DNA of 64,000 nucleotides from Terebella lapidaria (GCA_949152475.1 OX424565.1:11477953-11541952), one strand, 5' to 3'; shown: positions 34,574 through 47,490, numbered from the stretch's first letter. Numbers and translations: made by a program. The notes: generated by a model not told the origin, from the letters alone.

Positions 34574-35268
34574 TAAAAAAGGATCAAAAACACGCTGACC
34601 GGCGCTTTTTAATTCGAATGACATTTACTGCTCTGATATACAACATATATCGTGGGAATAACATATAGCTGTCTGTACTTCCAATGAAACATATGTGAAT
34701 ATAAAACAGACTACTCCTCCCGACGTGTATAGAACATGATTCGTTTCATATATAAATATAAACATGCTTTCACATATCAAATTCTTCTAATTTGAATCCG
34801 AATTATAACAAACGACTCAAATCTCGACGGTGACGCACTACACGTTCTTGCCAAAAACATGTGTGAGGTGAACACTGGACCATTGAGCTACTGAGACCCG
34901 ATGAAACAGAATCCTTGCATAAGTCACACACGGAGATTGTAATACAATGAACAGTAATAGTGGTAAATTAGTTAGACACTATAAACTGATTTATAATTTT
35001 GTTTGGCCTCAATCTCTGTGGAGTGTCGACTGGAAATCGCTCTTGCGGGATTAGTTTGCTTTAAGCTGCACGCATCACTGAATAAACCCCTGGGTGACGA
35101 GAAGAGGGGATGGTTGCGGTACTTCACCCCGAAACACCCTCGAAATACCCCCAACACGAAAAAAGTCTACTAGTAGGTCCAAGTAGCCCATCTTGTACCC
35201 TGTGTAACATTACCGGTTCACTAAAAATACCACATTTAATCCATCTAAAATCCTTATTGAAAACAGAG

Positions 35269-35684
35269 GAACACGCAACATAAGTGTTTTGGTCCAGCTC
35301 AGGATATGAAAGTTGGGCCCTCTTGGGTGATGAAATAATCGAACGAAAGTGGTTTATATTTTGGAAAGGAGAATAATAGTTTTTCACGTATGATGTTCAT
35401 ATTATTACATCGGATATTGGAATTTTCAGTGACTGAGCATATCTCAAATACGTAATAGTGTGAGCTGGACAAGAAATAAAATGAAAGAACCACGAGCATA
35501 TACCAAAAACTCACTTTTGAGTAAAAACAGGTTACAGAGTACTCATGAACATATTTTCTGAGCTGGAAATAAGGTGTAATACAATATATAGAGAGATATG
35601 ACCATTCCTGGAACGATGTATATTTCTGCTCATTGGCCGACATATGTATCTTAATATATATATTCTTCCACTAAAACACCACAC
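35269..35684. other. No recognised feature
   Basis: The minus frame 35,299-35,643 (114 codons) is hydrophobic and tyrosine-rich without recognisable domains. Probably fortuitous in AT-rich DNA. Confidence 0.4.
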
Positions 35685-35885
35685 TTGTGGCAAACTACAT
35701 TGCACTGTCTGTCATTTGAACCTTTGGAACGTTCAATAATTTCGTTGAATTTTACACTATCTTTCTGCATTCTACATATTTCACGAGCATATTGCCTACA
35801 CTTCTCTACTATATTCAATTACAAACTAGCTTCAATCACATTAAAAGACCCACATTACTCCGATTTGCATCATAGATTAAACCCT
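35685..35885 (+). repeat. Y block, copy 1
   Basis: Matches 47,110-47,340 and 55,690-55,925: TTTTACACTATCTTTCTGCA and TATATTCAATTACAAACTAGC are shared. Marks the start of the first, most diverged, R2 unit. Confidence 0.85.
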
Positions 35886-36489
35886 TTTTTTCGTTATTTT
35901 GAATTTGCTATGAACCGAATTGAACTATATTGGAGACACGTATTGGTGTAATTTTTTTACTAACTGAACGTTAAAGCAACTGCCTTCGAAACCAGTCAAT
36001 ATTTTTTTTTAAAAAACTATATTTCATAATAAACATGCTAAATGAAGTGAATGAGACATACTTACGTCAAATGTAAGGACTATAACCAGTTCTCTGGGAA
36101 GTTTTGTTCATTTGAACAGGCGATTCTCGCGTAATTACAGACACTGTATCCATCACACGCAGAGGTAAACAAAGCATAGAAGTGCTAGATACACTCACAA
36201 TTCCACGTACATTGTGGTATATCACTGATTATTTTCTCATAAATACACTATATATGCACATACGAACTGGAAAATGTACTCGATGTGGACTTTTAAGCGT
36301 GATTTGGTCATTTGTTTACATTCGGGTTTGATGGGTACGCTTTGTTTATTTACAAAACCGGTACAAAATATGTATTGAAACAGATGAAAACATAGCATAG
36401 TGAAAACATAGAAAACATAGTGACTTGATTTGGGACAAAAATGGCTGCCACACGCAGACCGGCGATTCAAGGGCAACGAAACTTATACA
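35886..36489. other. No recognised feature
   Basis: AT-rich, short frames only, no repeat match noticed. Confidence 0.5.
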
Positions 36490-36810
36490 CATCACAGAGG
36501 TACATGAAGGGAATGATTTGAAAGAAAAGTCTCAAAACTGATCGGACAGTTTTTGAGAAAATGGCCACCAAAGTCCAAAATTGGCCATTTTTCGACAAAA
36601 AATGGCCGCCAAATCTGCAAAAACGATTCAATAAAAAAAAATGTGAAAAAGGTCTTTAGATACAGGCCCAAGGTATGTTCTGACAAATTTATGGGTAAAT
36701 TCATCATGTCAAAAAAGAATTACAGACCCGGATGGACAGACGATGGACGAAAAACCATGACGGACGGGCGCCGGACGAAAAACCATGACAATAGCTCATC
36801 TGATTAGCTT
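36490..36810 (-). repeat. Dispersed repeat, inverted relative of 2,769
   Basis: AAAATGGCCACCAAAGTCC and AAAATTGGCCATTTTTCG mirror the 2,940-3,020 sequence. The end is rich in GGACGAAAAACCATGACGG, a tandem of about 35 bp. Confidence 0.65.
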
Positions 36811-36894
36811 AGCTTATTGATTAGATCACCGACCACTGCTCTATGTGCTTTGGAAAGGTACAAATCAAATCATTATCTTCATGCTATATGTACG

Positions 36895-39240
36895 AGTAAA
36901 AACGCACTGTCGTCACCAGGGGCAGATAGTCTATGAAATATAGTTTTTTTTTTCTGCTGGACACCTGATTGGTACGGAACTATATCGATAATGCGGGCAG
37001 TAAACATATGAAAACCTATCACCATCAGCAGGAACTCCGTCATAACTAAATTTACCATACCAAATATATACTCACACGTTATAATCATATTTGAATGTTG
37101 AGGCAATCTTTGATATCCCAAGTGGATCCAGAAATTTATTTAGGGTGAAGTACTCCGAGTGAATGAAGCTTGAGGTCAACTGTCCACACCCCCGCTGGAC
37201 CCGCCTACGTATTGAATTCAATAGCATTACAATCAATGTGGCAAGGAAACTATAAGGTACAATGGATAAACAAGAGGCATTGCCAATCTGCGTTTGGTAC
37301 ATGATCGATCGAATATTCTTTCTATTTCATCATAAACAAATTGTTCCAGAGGTTTTTTTTTTATCTCAGATGTACTCTGTGTATATCCAATACATCAATC
37401 TTTCCTTCCGAATTTTTCCGGACAAATTATTTATGGTCTTTGCTTTGATGTCTCCCTCGTGACGAGAGAGCCCACCATGTGGCCGATTTCAGCATTCAGT
37501 GGTGTGCCGTCAGGCATGGCAGCGAACAACGCCTTGTGTTGGGACAAAAAAAGGTTATGCTGTCGTTAAACTGAACACCAGTCAATTGAAAGAATCATGT
37601 AGCTTTTAATTTATTCCATACTATCACCAATGCTCTCACTCGTAGATTGTTTTTGAACTAATAATTATTATTTGGGAAATGATCCATAGCGTATGAGTGG
37701 ATAACTTAGACAACGCTATCCGAACCTGTTAGCGTCTTGTGAAGGTGAAAATTTTTTTCACTGCCTATCTCATGGAAGCTACCAGTAAACATGTCTAGCG
37801 ACGTATGTTAATGGTGTGGCAAATAGAATTGGAACTACATTGTGTACGTTGAGGTACTTCAATACATATAACAGTGTTCGGAAAAGTAGTGATGCGGCCC
37901 GAAACGATTCAAATGTCCTACCTTTAGGTAGGCAACTATTAGGTAACTACTTCATTATATTTCATGTGATAAGGCTAATTAGAAAATCTTTAATCTATAA
38001 GTTTTGTATTTTCAGGACATTCAATTACTTGCTTAAAAAAATCAGCCGGTATCGCCTAAATAGACCATAATATAGACGAGAAACGAAGAATTTTGTAGCT
38101 TCCAATAACCATGATAACTACGGTTCTAATTTATTAATAATACAAACAATCGAATGATTACTGAATTTTATAACTTAGCTTTTACAATTTCATAACTCGG
38201 CGGGTGTTATCCGATTGAAGATACACGGTATTGTGTATCAGACAAGACGACTGCCATGTTCAAAGTAACACAAGGACATTATTACATTTTTGCATCGATC
38301 TTTACTGTCGCTCAATAAATCACATGTGAATGACTGACAACTGGAAAGTAATTGAAATAGAATTATATGATTAAACCTTAATCCATGAACAACTCTCGAG
38401 TTCCATCTGATTTTCTTCTCAGCAAGTGACACATGACAAAATGTAAGGTTTTCGAAGCTGCAGGAACCCATGTGCTCCAGAGGGAGAAGTTTGATCACCG
38501 TGATGTACTGTGTAACTACACCATATACGTTGAGATAATTTAATGAACAGTGTTTGAAAAGGGTTAAATAAATGAACACCAGAACAAATTGTTCATTTAC
38601 CACTATTATTACCGTTCATTTTCCGCCACCAAGATATACCGTCTTTACCGAGTACATCAGCTATACATGCAAGTCTACATTCGAAACTGCAAAGTAAACT
38701 TGAAACGCCATGTCAGTGACGAATCCGGGAAAATTGCATGAATACATCTTTTAGTCACGTGTGAATGATTTGATGTATGTCAGCAAAAAAACGTCTTGAC
38801 CCTAAATATAATACGACCCTTGATACAATACAGTTTCAGTGGTATATTTCTAAAACTATTATATACATTATAATATCCTATTCACATCATACTAGCAAAT
38901 ATTTTCATACTAGACTTCTAATCCTCCATATTTTTTTACACATGGGTTGATGTTAAACAAAGTATGTTTCGATACACATTATCAATACTGTTTCCAGTTT
39001 TATAAAAAATATAATGATTTCGACTAATTGCTGGCTCTGTGGCGCGTGCATAATTTGGAAAGTATGGATTTATTGTGTATACATAGTGTGGTAAATTCCA
39101 AAACAAAAGCCAGGTGAGTGGAAATGATTATTTAAAAATACCCTGTTTGTCATAAATACGACAGAAATACCAGGCATACCAGGGGAAAATGTAGAAATTT
39201 TGCCTGAATCTTGACATTGTCATCACCGATGAAATCAACC
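36895..39240 (+). repeat. X block, copy 1 (diverged)
   Basis: Matches 47,545-49,905 and 56,120-58,505. It starts with an H-type hairpin core (CACTGTCGTCACCAGGGGC), continues with a V-like part (CGTGACGAGAGAGCCCACC at 37,459) and ends near GCCAGGTGAGTGGAAATGAT. Stops interrupt the minus frames that are open in copies 2 and 3 (48,297-48,745; 56,860-57,326), which argues those frames are not genes. Confidence 0.8.
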
Positions 39241-40605
39241 CTTGGCCCAACACTTACAATTTGATCTCGTCTGCACTCAACTGGTTACAATGTCACGTTG
39301 TAGAGTGGGAGTGGTGTGGGAATGACCGATGTATTGTATTGGAAATAACAGCTTTTGGTAATATAATTACAAAGCGCTCAACAATCTTGTGCTTATCAAT
39401 CAACTAATACATGTCCCTCGGAACAGGTGCATTTCCGCTACCCTTTTAATGAGTATGAATGGGTGCCCAGCGGATTGTGAAAATAGTTCAAGTGCATTCC
39501 ATTTTGATGCTTGTTCTGAATTGGCGCAGGATTAGTCCAAGGCGTTAACACAAACATGTGAACAATGTGCTATCATCAGCCACGTGGAAGCCTGTTCTCG
39601 GAAGAGTACGACGACACTGGTCAAATAAAAGGTTTACCTTTGCTCCAGGTGAGACTGACGACAATTTCCTTGATTGAGATCAATATTTCATTCATTATCT
39701 GGATATCGTATTAATGGAGTTTCCTGTGTAACCAGGTGACGGCTGTGGGGATATTGGAGATCTAGGTAATTGGAAGGTGCACCTTTCGGAAATGTATAAT
39801 CTCTTGATTATTTGAGACACTTGGCTATTTGTACGAAACTTATCTTGATAGGCAATGAAATAAATTTTGACAAAATTATTTACAGCAAATGTCAACCGCA
39901 AACCACGCAAAATCTACAGAAGTGGAAATGCATACACATGTTAGTTCTAAATAAATTAGCAAATTTGTAAGGTAAGCACGAACAATTCTCAACCTAATAC
40001 ACAAATTCGTAGACCAGGTAAAACTGAGTTTGATGATATCACAGCGCAAATACATTGTATCAAGAATATTGAGATTATATTTTGGAAAGTGAAGTTAAGA
40101 TAGTCTTGACATCCGAAAACCCCACTCTTTATCCGTTGAATACACAAAGAGACTGCACACCAAGTGATATATTGCAATCATGAACGACAACGAAGAAAAA
40201 TAGCTATTATATGACAGGGATACTATGATGTTCAATCCCTGAGAGCGTAGTTCCATTTCAAATATTTTGCGTCTACAAATTATGCTACATTTACCAGCAA
40301 TAACAATGAAGGGGGGTCAGTACAACAACGCGGCTAAGTCCATTTTTACACTCACAGAGAAAATATCGAAAAATGTAAACGCAGGGAATATCAATCCCAA
40401 GGACTGTTAACCAGTTCATGTTCATAACGTCAACTGCTATGATATATAAAATGCTTATTATGTCTCACTTCTCGTGATGCGAGACGCAAAAATAACGTTT
40501 TATTGATTTCAATAACATTTGAAAATTCAAAACCACTGCTAAGTCCAATATGGACTTAACATCATCATATTGGATTCACACATTGAATGCCAGTCAGAAC
40601 AATAG
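39241..40605 (+). repeat. A block, unit 1, first copy
   Basis: Starts with GATCTCGTCTGCACTCA at 39,263. It is 98% or so alike, by eye, to 50,225-51,260, while the start of that later block is of a different type (see junction at 50,190). Also matches 58,520-59,560 more loosely. Confidence 0.9.
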
Positions 40606-41956
40606 ATTCAACAATTGATCTCGTCTGCACTCACCTGGTTACAATGTCACGTTGTAGAGTGGAAGTGGTGTGGGAATGACCGATGTTTTGTAGTGGAAAC
40701 AACAGCTTTTGGTAATATAATTACAAAGTGCTCAGCAATCATGTGCTTATCAATCAACTACTACATGTCCCTCGGAACAGGTGCATTTCCGCTACCCTTT
40801 GTGTGGGTATGAATGGGTACTCAGTGGATTGTGAAAATAATTCAAGTGCATTCCATTTTGATAATTATTCTAAGTTGAGGAAGGATTAGTCCAAGGCGTT
40901 AGCACAAACAGGTGAACAATGTGCTATCATCAGCCACTTGGAAGCATGTTCTCGGAAGAGTACGACGACACTGGTCAAATAAAAAGGTTTACCTTTGCTC
41001 CAGGTGAGACTGAAGACAATTTCCTAGATTGAGATCGATGTTTCATTCATTATCTAGATAAGGTATTAATGAAGTTTTCTGTTTAACCAGGTGACGGCTG
41101 TGAGGATATTGGAGATCTAGTTAACTGGAAGGTGCACATTTCGGAAATGTATAATCTTTTTACTATTTAAGACAATTCGCTATTTGTACGAAAATTATCT
41201 TGATATGCAATGAAATAAATTTATACAACAAAATTATTTAAAGCAAATGTCAACAGAAAAATCCACACAACATCAACAAGAGTGGAAAGCATACACATGG
41301 TAGCAAATATGTGAGGTAAACTCAAACAAATATCAACCTACTGCACAAATTTGTAGATCACGTAAACTAAGTTTGATGATATGACAGCGCAAATACATTG
41401 TATCAAGAATATTGAGATTGTACTTTCCAAGTGATATAAGCATTGCAGTCATGAACGACAACGAAGGAAAATAGCTATTATGACAGAATAATAGCTACTA
41501 TGATGTTAGATCCTGACAGCGTAGTTCCATTTCAAATATTTTGCATTTACAAATCATGCTACATTACTAGCAATAACAGGTGGTGACATTTGTTGTTGTT
41601 ATGATATGAAACATGTACAATTGTCTGGATTGTTGTCAATTCACATATTATCGGGATGGGCTGCAACCATTACTGAGTGGATGAGGGCCAGACGATATGA
41701 TTCGCTTCAAACTATATGCTGCTGTGCGACCAATCCATTTGCAATGTATGTATGGAAATCCATGGAAATCGCACTCGATGCACAACAATATCGTAATGGC
41801 AGAGTAGATTTATCGTTACTGTAAACGTGCGAGTAGTCATTGTTGCATGGCCAACTTCCTAGATGTTATCACAATAGATATTACACATTTACCATGTAAC
41901 ATCCGACCTCCCAGATATGATTCAATATACTTATATTCCAGTTATTTGTTCACATA
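40606..41956 (+). repeat. A block, unit 1, second copy
   Basis: Direct tandem copy of the previous block, again starting GATCTCGTCTGCACTCA (40,619). Its close relative is 51,262-52,633. The tail (41,600-41,940) includes GGGATGGGCTGCAACC and ends at the TTAA where a MITE is inserted. Confidence 0.9.
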
Positions 41957-41960
41957 TTAA

Positions 41961-42352
41961 GGTAGTCCGCTCCAGACAATGAAGGTAGGGGGTCAAGGCG
42001 TTTTTTAATATAAACAACTGTATCAACATAATCTAGAGCTTCAAAATGATATATTTTATAGAGTAACTGTTCAGCATCCTGAAACTGAAAAGAAAATAGG
42101 GGGTCACCGTATCCGTTCGCATGGAAAACACGATGCAAGATGTGAATATGGACAAAAAAGTGTGCAAAAATGCTATAATTTATGTCATTTTAGTTAAATG
42201 TGTGTGATTTTGATTGAATATGTAGAAGAAACGAGCACGGTGACCCCCTATTTTCTTTTCTGTATTAGGATGTTGATCATTTACTCTATAAAATATGTCA
42301 TTTTGAAGAGATAATATTAAAGAAATGACTCCACTGTTTGTACCGGACTACG
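41961..42352. mobile_element. Intact TTAA-type foldback MITE
   Basis: TTAA at 41,957-41,960 and 42,353-42,356. Ends GGTAGTCCGCTCCAGACA and (inverted) CGTAGTCCGGTACAAACAG. Both long palindromic arms are present. Shared with 52,638-53,030, so it predates the unit duplication. Confidence 0.92.
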
Positions 42353-42356
42353 TTAA

Positions 42357-43945
42357 TTGATATTTCTTTTTGTCATAATAAGGCACACATATATATTGCG
42401 AGTCATTTCTACCAGGACCTGGTTCGGTGGCAATATTTGCTAGGTATTTGTTTTATACAATAATATTCGAATGGTTACAGAACACGTACATACAATTTTC
42501 AACATACCAGAAATGTATGAGTGTATAGATCTAGTATGGAAGCCACTTCTTTTAGTGGATTTGGGTTGCCATTTGACAAGTTTGCTCTGCATACATCCGC
42601 CCTTATAACCAAAAAATCCGCGAGTAATTTGCATCTGCCTAGCCCCTGGACTATTGTTTTCCCTTGACAGGCGGTTGTGGAGAACAAACGTATGTCCTCG
42701 TAACAGCAAGGAGTTATATATTATACAGATTCTCAGTCACGGATCTAACTCGTCTCAATGGTCAGCTGGTTTAAAATAGCATCTATTATATTCCGACAGT
42801 CACTTAATAGTGAATTGAGCGCTTTGACTAGACAAATTTCACCAAAGAACTGATATGCTAATCAGAATAACCACCGAACAAAGTACATGGAACTGGTCAA
42901 AATTACTTTAGTACAGTGAAAACAAAGCCAACGAGAAGCATGTCGAAAAGACAGTCGTGCAAAACAGTCAGACTCGAGAATGATTCGAGAATGCTGGTAC
43001 ACATCACCGACTAGCTAGAGAGTCCCCGGGTCTGTGACATAGTCGTTTTTTTAGTGACAGTCCGATGCTAAAGACGTCATCACTAGGATTCGCTTCTCCA
43101 ATGTCAATTGACAGGAGGTAATGCTTAAGCTCGTCGTTATGGTCAAATTTAGCCTGCGACGTGTGCCATGTCCTCTTACCAGAGAAATTTGACAAATATC
43201 GGCCGTGACGCATTCTACCGAGGCCCAAATCTATGACAGCCAACGATTTGCATGATGATGTGCACACCCATTGCGTGAAGTACCGGACGTATTTCTTGGG
43301 GCACTGTTTTCATTCGACTTCTCTACGAGGCCTGCACATTTATTGTGCAGCTATAGGACTCAAGTCTCATTGTCTTTTCAGTGAGGACATACAGTTCTGT
43401 TTTGCATTCACGGGTTGTTGGGGAAGAACCTGCTGTTGCCTAGGCGAGTTCAATGGCTCTATTTGCAGTAGACTCGATGTTCGCCATGCCATGCAACGAG
43501 ATAACGCCTATACACATTTGTGAATTGAACTCGGTTCTTCTCGCATAATTGCTTGTATTGATGAGAGTAAGTTACGATCAATAGACCCCCTTTTTAGATT
43601 CAAAGGCACGAGTTTTTCTGCGATCGTCACTCATTTTAACGTAATGAAAATTACCCAAAGTGTTGTGGCCAGTGCAAATCATTTGATCACTGAAATGTGA
43701 CTATTGACCAGTGATATCCTCCTTTAAGAAATACCAACTGTAATTTGGTCTCACAGGTGGACGATGTTAGGGGTTCGTCCCACGAACATAATCAAAATGT
43801 TGATTTGATAAGTTACTTTGATACAAAAACAGTTCACCATTCCAGCAGTGTTGTTGGCGATCTAACTTTTGTAAGTTATGGCCATTCGGAGATTATTTCA
43901 TTCTTACTTTCAAGGTAGCCTTGTATTCTGATGAATAAAGCTGTC
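42357..43945 (+). repeat. B block, copy 1
   Basis: Near identical to 53,035-54,617 and more distantly related to 44,290-46,060 and 60,428-60,960. Frames of 87-96 codons are open on both strands around 43,004-43,523. Differences from the 44.9-kb copy mostly change amino acids, so protein selection is not evident. Confidence 0.9.
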
Positions 43946-44290
43946 AGCGTTTTTTAATATAAACAACTATATAAACAACTGTATCAACATAATCTAGAGC
44001 TTCAAAATGATATATTTTATGGAATAGCTGTTCAGCATCCTAAAACTGAAAAGAAAATACGGGGTCACCGTATCCGTTCTCATGGAAAACGCGATGCAAG
44101 ATGTGAATATGGACAAAAAAGTTTGCAAAAATGCTATACTTTATGTCATTTTAGTTAAATGTGTGTGATTTTGATCGAAAATGTAGAAGAAACGAGCACG
44201 GTGACCCCCTATTTTCTTTTCTGTATTAGGATGCTGATCATTTACTCTATAAAATATGTCATTTTGAAGAGATAATATTAAAGAAATGAC
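43946..44290. mobile_element. TTAA MITE fragment, ends missing
   Basis: Both palindromic arms are present (GGGGTCACCGTATCCG; CGGTGACCCCCTATTTTC), but neither terminal TTAA nor AGTCCGC end. The left break joins GAATAAAGCTGTCA of block B directly to GCGTTTTTTAATAT inside the MITE. It marks the junction of the internal B duplication. Confidence 0.85.
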
Positions 44291-46060
44291 CTCACAGTTG
44301 GTTACAGAACACGTGCATACAATTTTCAACACACCAGAAATGTATGAGTGTATAGATCTAGTATTGAAGCCACTTCTTTTAGTGAATTTAGGTTGCGATT
44401 TGACAAGTTTTCTCTGCATACATCCGCCAGTATAACCAAAAAATCCGCGAGTAATTTGCATCTGCCTAGCCCCTGGACTATTGTTTTCCCTTGACAGGCG
44501 GTTCTGGAGAACAAACGTATGTCCTCGTAATAGCAAGGAGTTATATATTATACAGATTCTCAGTCACGGATCTGACTCGTCTCAATGGTCAGCTGGTTTA
44601 AAATAGCATCTATTATATTCCGACAGTCATTTAATAGTGAATTGAGCGCTTTGCCTAGACAAATTTCACCAAACAACTGAAATGCTAATCAGGATAACCA
44701 CCGAACAAACTACATGGAACTGGTCAAAATTACTTTAGTACAGTGAAAACAAAGCCAACGAGAAGCATGTCGAAAAGACAGTCGTGCAAAACAGTCAGAC
44801 TCGAGAATGATTCGAGAATGCTGATACACATCACCGACTAGCTAGAGAGTCCCAGGGTCTGTGATATAGTCGTTTTTTTAGTGACAGTCCAATGCTAAAG
44901 ACGTCATCAGTAGGTTTAGTTTCTCCAATGTCAATTGACAGGAGGTAATGCTTAAGCTCGTCGTAATGGTCGAATTTAGCCTGCGACGTGTACCATGTCC
45001 TCTTACCAGAGAAATTTGACAAATATCGGGTGGTGATAGGCCAAAATCTATGACAGGCAACGATTTGCATGATGATGTGCACACCCATTGTGTGGAGTAC
45101 CTGACGTATTTCTTGGGGCACTGTTCTCATTCGACTTCTCTAGGCCTGCAAATTTATTGTGCAGCTATAGGACTCAAGTCTCATTGTCTTTTCAGTGAGG
45201 ACATACAGTTTTGTTTTGCATTCACGGGTTGTTGGGGAAGAACCTGCTGTTGCCTAGGCGAGTTCAATGGCTCGATGTTCGCCATGCCATGCCATGCAAC
45301 GAGATAACGTCTATACACGTTTGTGAATTGAACTCAGTTCTTCTCGCATAATTGTTTGTATTGATGATAGTAAGTTACGATCAATAGACCCCCTTCTTAG
45401 ATTCAGAGGCACGAGTTTTTCTGCGATCGTCACTCATTTTAACGTAACGAAAATTACCCAAAGTGTTGTGGCTAGTGCAATCATTCGATCACTGAAATGT
45501 GACTATTGACCAGTGATATCTTCCTTTAGGAAATACCAACTGTAAAATCTTTCACAGATGGACAATGTTAGGGGTTCGTCACACGAACATAATCAAAATG
45601 CTGATTTGATAAGTTAAAGTTATCAGATTTGATATAGCGCTCTTTTCAGCCGAACTAAATCCGCTTTCAAAGGCGCTTTACACTTTAACCCCAGTCTGAG
45701 TGCTTGTACTTGGAGCAGCCACACTCAAAGCGCTATATACAACACCCATTATCAACCGGTACCCATTTAATCCTGGGTGAAGATAGACACATTAGTGGTA
45801 AATGCCTTGCCGAAGGACACTAGTGAAATAGTACAGCAGTCAAGCTCGAGACTCGAACCCATTATCTTTGGATTACGAGTCCAACGCCTTACCACTGCGT
45901 CACTCACTCCACTATAAAGTTACGTTGATACAGAAAACAGTTCACCATTCCAGCAGTGTTGTTGGCGATCTAACTTTTGTAAGTTATGGCCATTCGGAGA
46001 TTATTTCATTCTTACTTTCAAGGTAGCCTTGTATTCTGATGAATAAAGCTGTCACTTCAT
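44291..46060 (+). repeat. B block, copy 2, with SINE insertion
   Basis: Tandem copy of 42,460-43,945 with clear divergence and a 300-bp SINE at 45,617-45,916. Absent from the second R2 unit, which has one B block. Confidence 0.9.
45617..45916 (-). mobile_element. tRNA-Thr-derived SINE, Nin/Meta-SINE type
   Basis: On the minus strand the head reads as a tRNA: A box TGACGCAGTGG (45,892-45,902), anticodon arm TTGGACTCGTAATCCAA with anticodon CGT (Thr), and B box GGTTCGAGTC (45,849-45,859). The body has the conserved central domain GTCCTTCGGCAAGGCATTTA and TCACCCAGGATTAAATGGG. The tail has GCGCCTTTGAAAGCG and AGCGCTATATCAAA of L2-like type. AAGTTA flanks both sides (45,611-45,616 and 45,917-45,922). 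Copies of the host block at 43,815 and 54,490 read AAGTTACTTTGATAC with no insertion. Internal A and B boxes would serve as the RNA polymerase III promoter. Confidence 0.9.
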
Positions 46061-46110
46061 GAGCGCCATATTCCGACGACCAAGCGCCATTTTCCGATTA
46101 CCTTTCTTTG

Positions 46111-46405
46111 CCCCCCCCCCCCCCGTAGCTTCAACCTTTTGTAATTTGATATACAGAGGTAACTTTTCAGAGTATGATTTCCTCTGGTATTGTATTCATG
46201 GTTGCGTTGTTGATTGGTAAATATTTCTCTGAATCTCTTTGGCAAATCATCTTTGAGTGCTCTGTAAACAATTTCCATAGTTTTAAGTTTTATTATATCA
46301 TATAGTTTCAAGGCTTTGTACTGAACAAATATAGATTCTGTATGATCTAGAAAGTTTGATATGCCAATTATTCTGATAGCTTTTTGCAGTATCGTTAAAG
46401 GTGTA
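46111..46405 (-). pseudogene. Non-LTR retrotransposon ORF2 C-terminal fragment
   Basis: The minus strand encodes the region after the reverse transcriptase of a CR1/Jockey-like element: LQKAIRIIGISNFLDHTES, then KLYDIIKLKTMEIVYRALK, LPKRFREIF and HEYNTRGNHTLKSY. These match the usual LQK.AIRII, LP..F...F and H.YNTR landmarks of the family. The RT core is absent, and the end is cut by a C14 run (46,111-46,124). The second R2 unit has the same fragment, so it was present before the duplication. Confidence 0.8.
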
Positions 46406-46499
46406 AATAGGGCATACTAGTACATGCGTCTTCTATAAATAGTCCATTTATCAAGTATATAGAATATCAAATAGATATTTACCATAGATAAGATGTGTA

Positions 46500-46690
46500 A
46501 ATTTTGCCGTTAATTTGCCTGGTGACTGTTTACTTGTGTTTTCACACATGGAACGACGCTCCCTCCAAGAAGAAATAAGTCCGGAGTTGACGTGTGGACT
46601 AGTCAGTTTCACACGTTGCGTAAGTGAACTGACTTGAAGATGTGTTTATAGATCGATCCCATACAGAAGAAACAGTGCAATGACGTCCAC
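46500..46690 (+). repeat. Pre-H segment of the R2 unit
   Basis: Matches 55,085-55,265 and 30,570-30,770. Contains CATGGAACGACGCTCCCTCC and GTGTTTATAGATCGATCCC. Non-coding as far as seen. Confidence 0.8.
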
Positions 46691-46726
46691 GTAATGGTTG
46701 CCAATGAGCTTACATCTGAACATAAG

Positions 46727-47003
46727 TATCAATCCTTTACCACCAATTCAGTCAGATTTTGATGGCGCCAATAACAAACGTAAAATACAACATTTTGCAA
46801 TGAAAACAAAGCCCGGACAAATAGTTTATCCAAAGACACACTGGCGTCATCAAGGGCAGACAGTGTGTTACCAGTAGTTGTTTCTACTGTACACCTGATG
46901 GAATTAGTATACAACTGCCCAACAACCTATGAAAATGATTTAGAAATGTGAAACAAACCCCATGGAACAGATATATGACAAGTACATAAGTACCTAATCA
47001 CAA
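46727..47003 (-). repeat. H-family dispersed repeat
   Basis: Near full-length. The minus-strand ORF 46,729-46,914 starts MYTNSIRCTVETT and includes SALDDASVSLDKLFVRALF. Hairpin arms CACACTG/CAGTGTG are intact. Confidence 0.85.
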
Positions 47004-47099
47004 GCCAGAAGGCTTGTGTGGGTAGTCTTTTCAATATTACAAGTTCAATACTACAGGTTGAACGCTGGAATTATTCATAAGCTGAGTCTTATACATGTC

Positions 47100-47345
47100 T
47101 TTACAGTCACTAAAACAGCAAATTGGTTTAAAATTACGTTGCACCGCCTGCCATTTGAACTTTTGGGATGTACGTTAATGTCATTATATTTTACACTATC
47201 TTTCTGCATTTTACACATTTCATGACCATATTACCTACTCTTCTGTACTATATTCAATTACAAACTAGCTGTAATCACATTATATACGTCGTTTATGTAC
47301 CCATATTACTCCAATTCGCATCATACATTACCTATTCACGTGATA
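47100..47345 (+). repeat. Y block, copy 2
   Basis: Near identical to 55,685-55,930 and related to 35,685-35,885. Confidence 0.85.
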
Positions 47346-47393
47346 AACATCACGTAATGAACAGACATCCCACTGGGGCCACTACAAGTACCA

Positions 47394-47490
47394 GACGTGG
47401 AATCAATACCCAGTATTAAGTATTCCGAGCAAACAAAACAGGATCCCTTATCCAATCTCATAGTCCTGGGACAGAAAGTCATATCAATAA
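47394..47490 (+). repeat. D-family dispersed repeat
   Basis: Shorter copy of the 29,028 and 63,713 repeat. Also present at 55,974 in the next unit. Confidence 0.85.

Larger units (their letters stand above)
33016..35268. mobile_element. 2.25-kb foldback (TIR) element
   Basis: Long inverted ends: left GACTTTTTTCGTGT, TTTCGAGGGTGTTTCGGGG and GGGGTGAAGTACCGC (33,097-33,160) recur inverted at 35,115-35,168. GACGGATTAAATGG (33,034) answers CATTTAATCCATC (35,234). The outermost TTGAATGAAGATT and AATCCTTATTGAA also pair. The interior (33.5-35.0 kb) has no transposase or other gene. It includes poly-C16 at 34,558-34,573 and two TAGGCCTATA sites near 34.39 and 34.51 kb. Confidence 0.7.

Noticed and set aside
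40615..40812. 65-codon A-block frame repeated at 51,271
   Set aside because: Other A copies (39.3, 49.95, 58.55 kb) break the frame.
43004..43523. Overlapping frames of 87 and 96 codons on opposite strands of block B
   Set aside because: Conserved only because the blocks are recent duplicates. Between B1 and B2 I count about seven amino-acid-changing and two silent differences in the minus frame, so there is no sign of constraint.
45849..45902. A free-standing tRNA-Thr gene
   Set aside because: A and B boxes are good, but it is the head of a SINE with target duplication, and the acceptor stem does not close.
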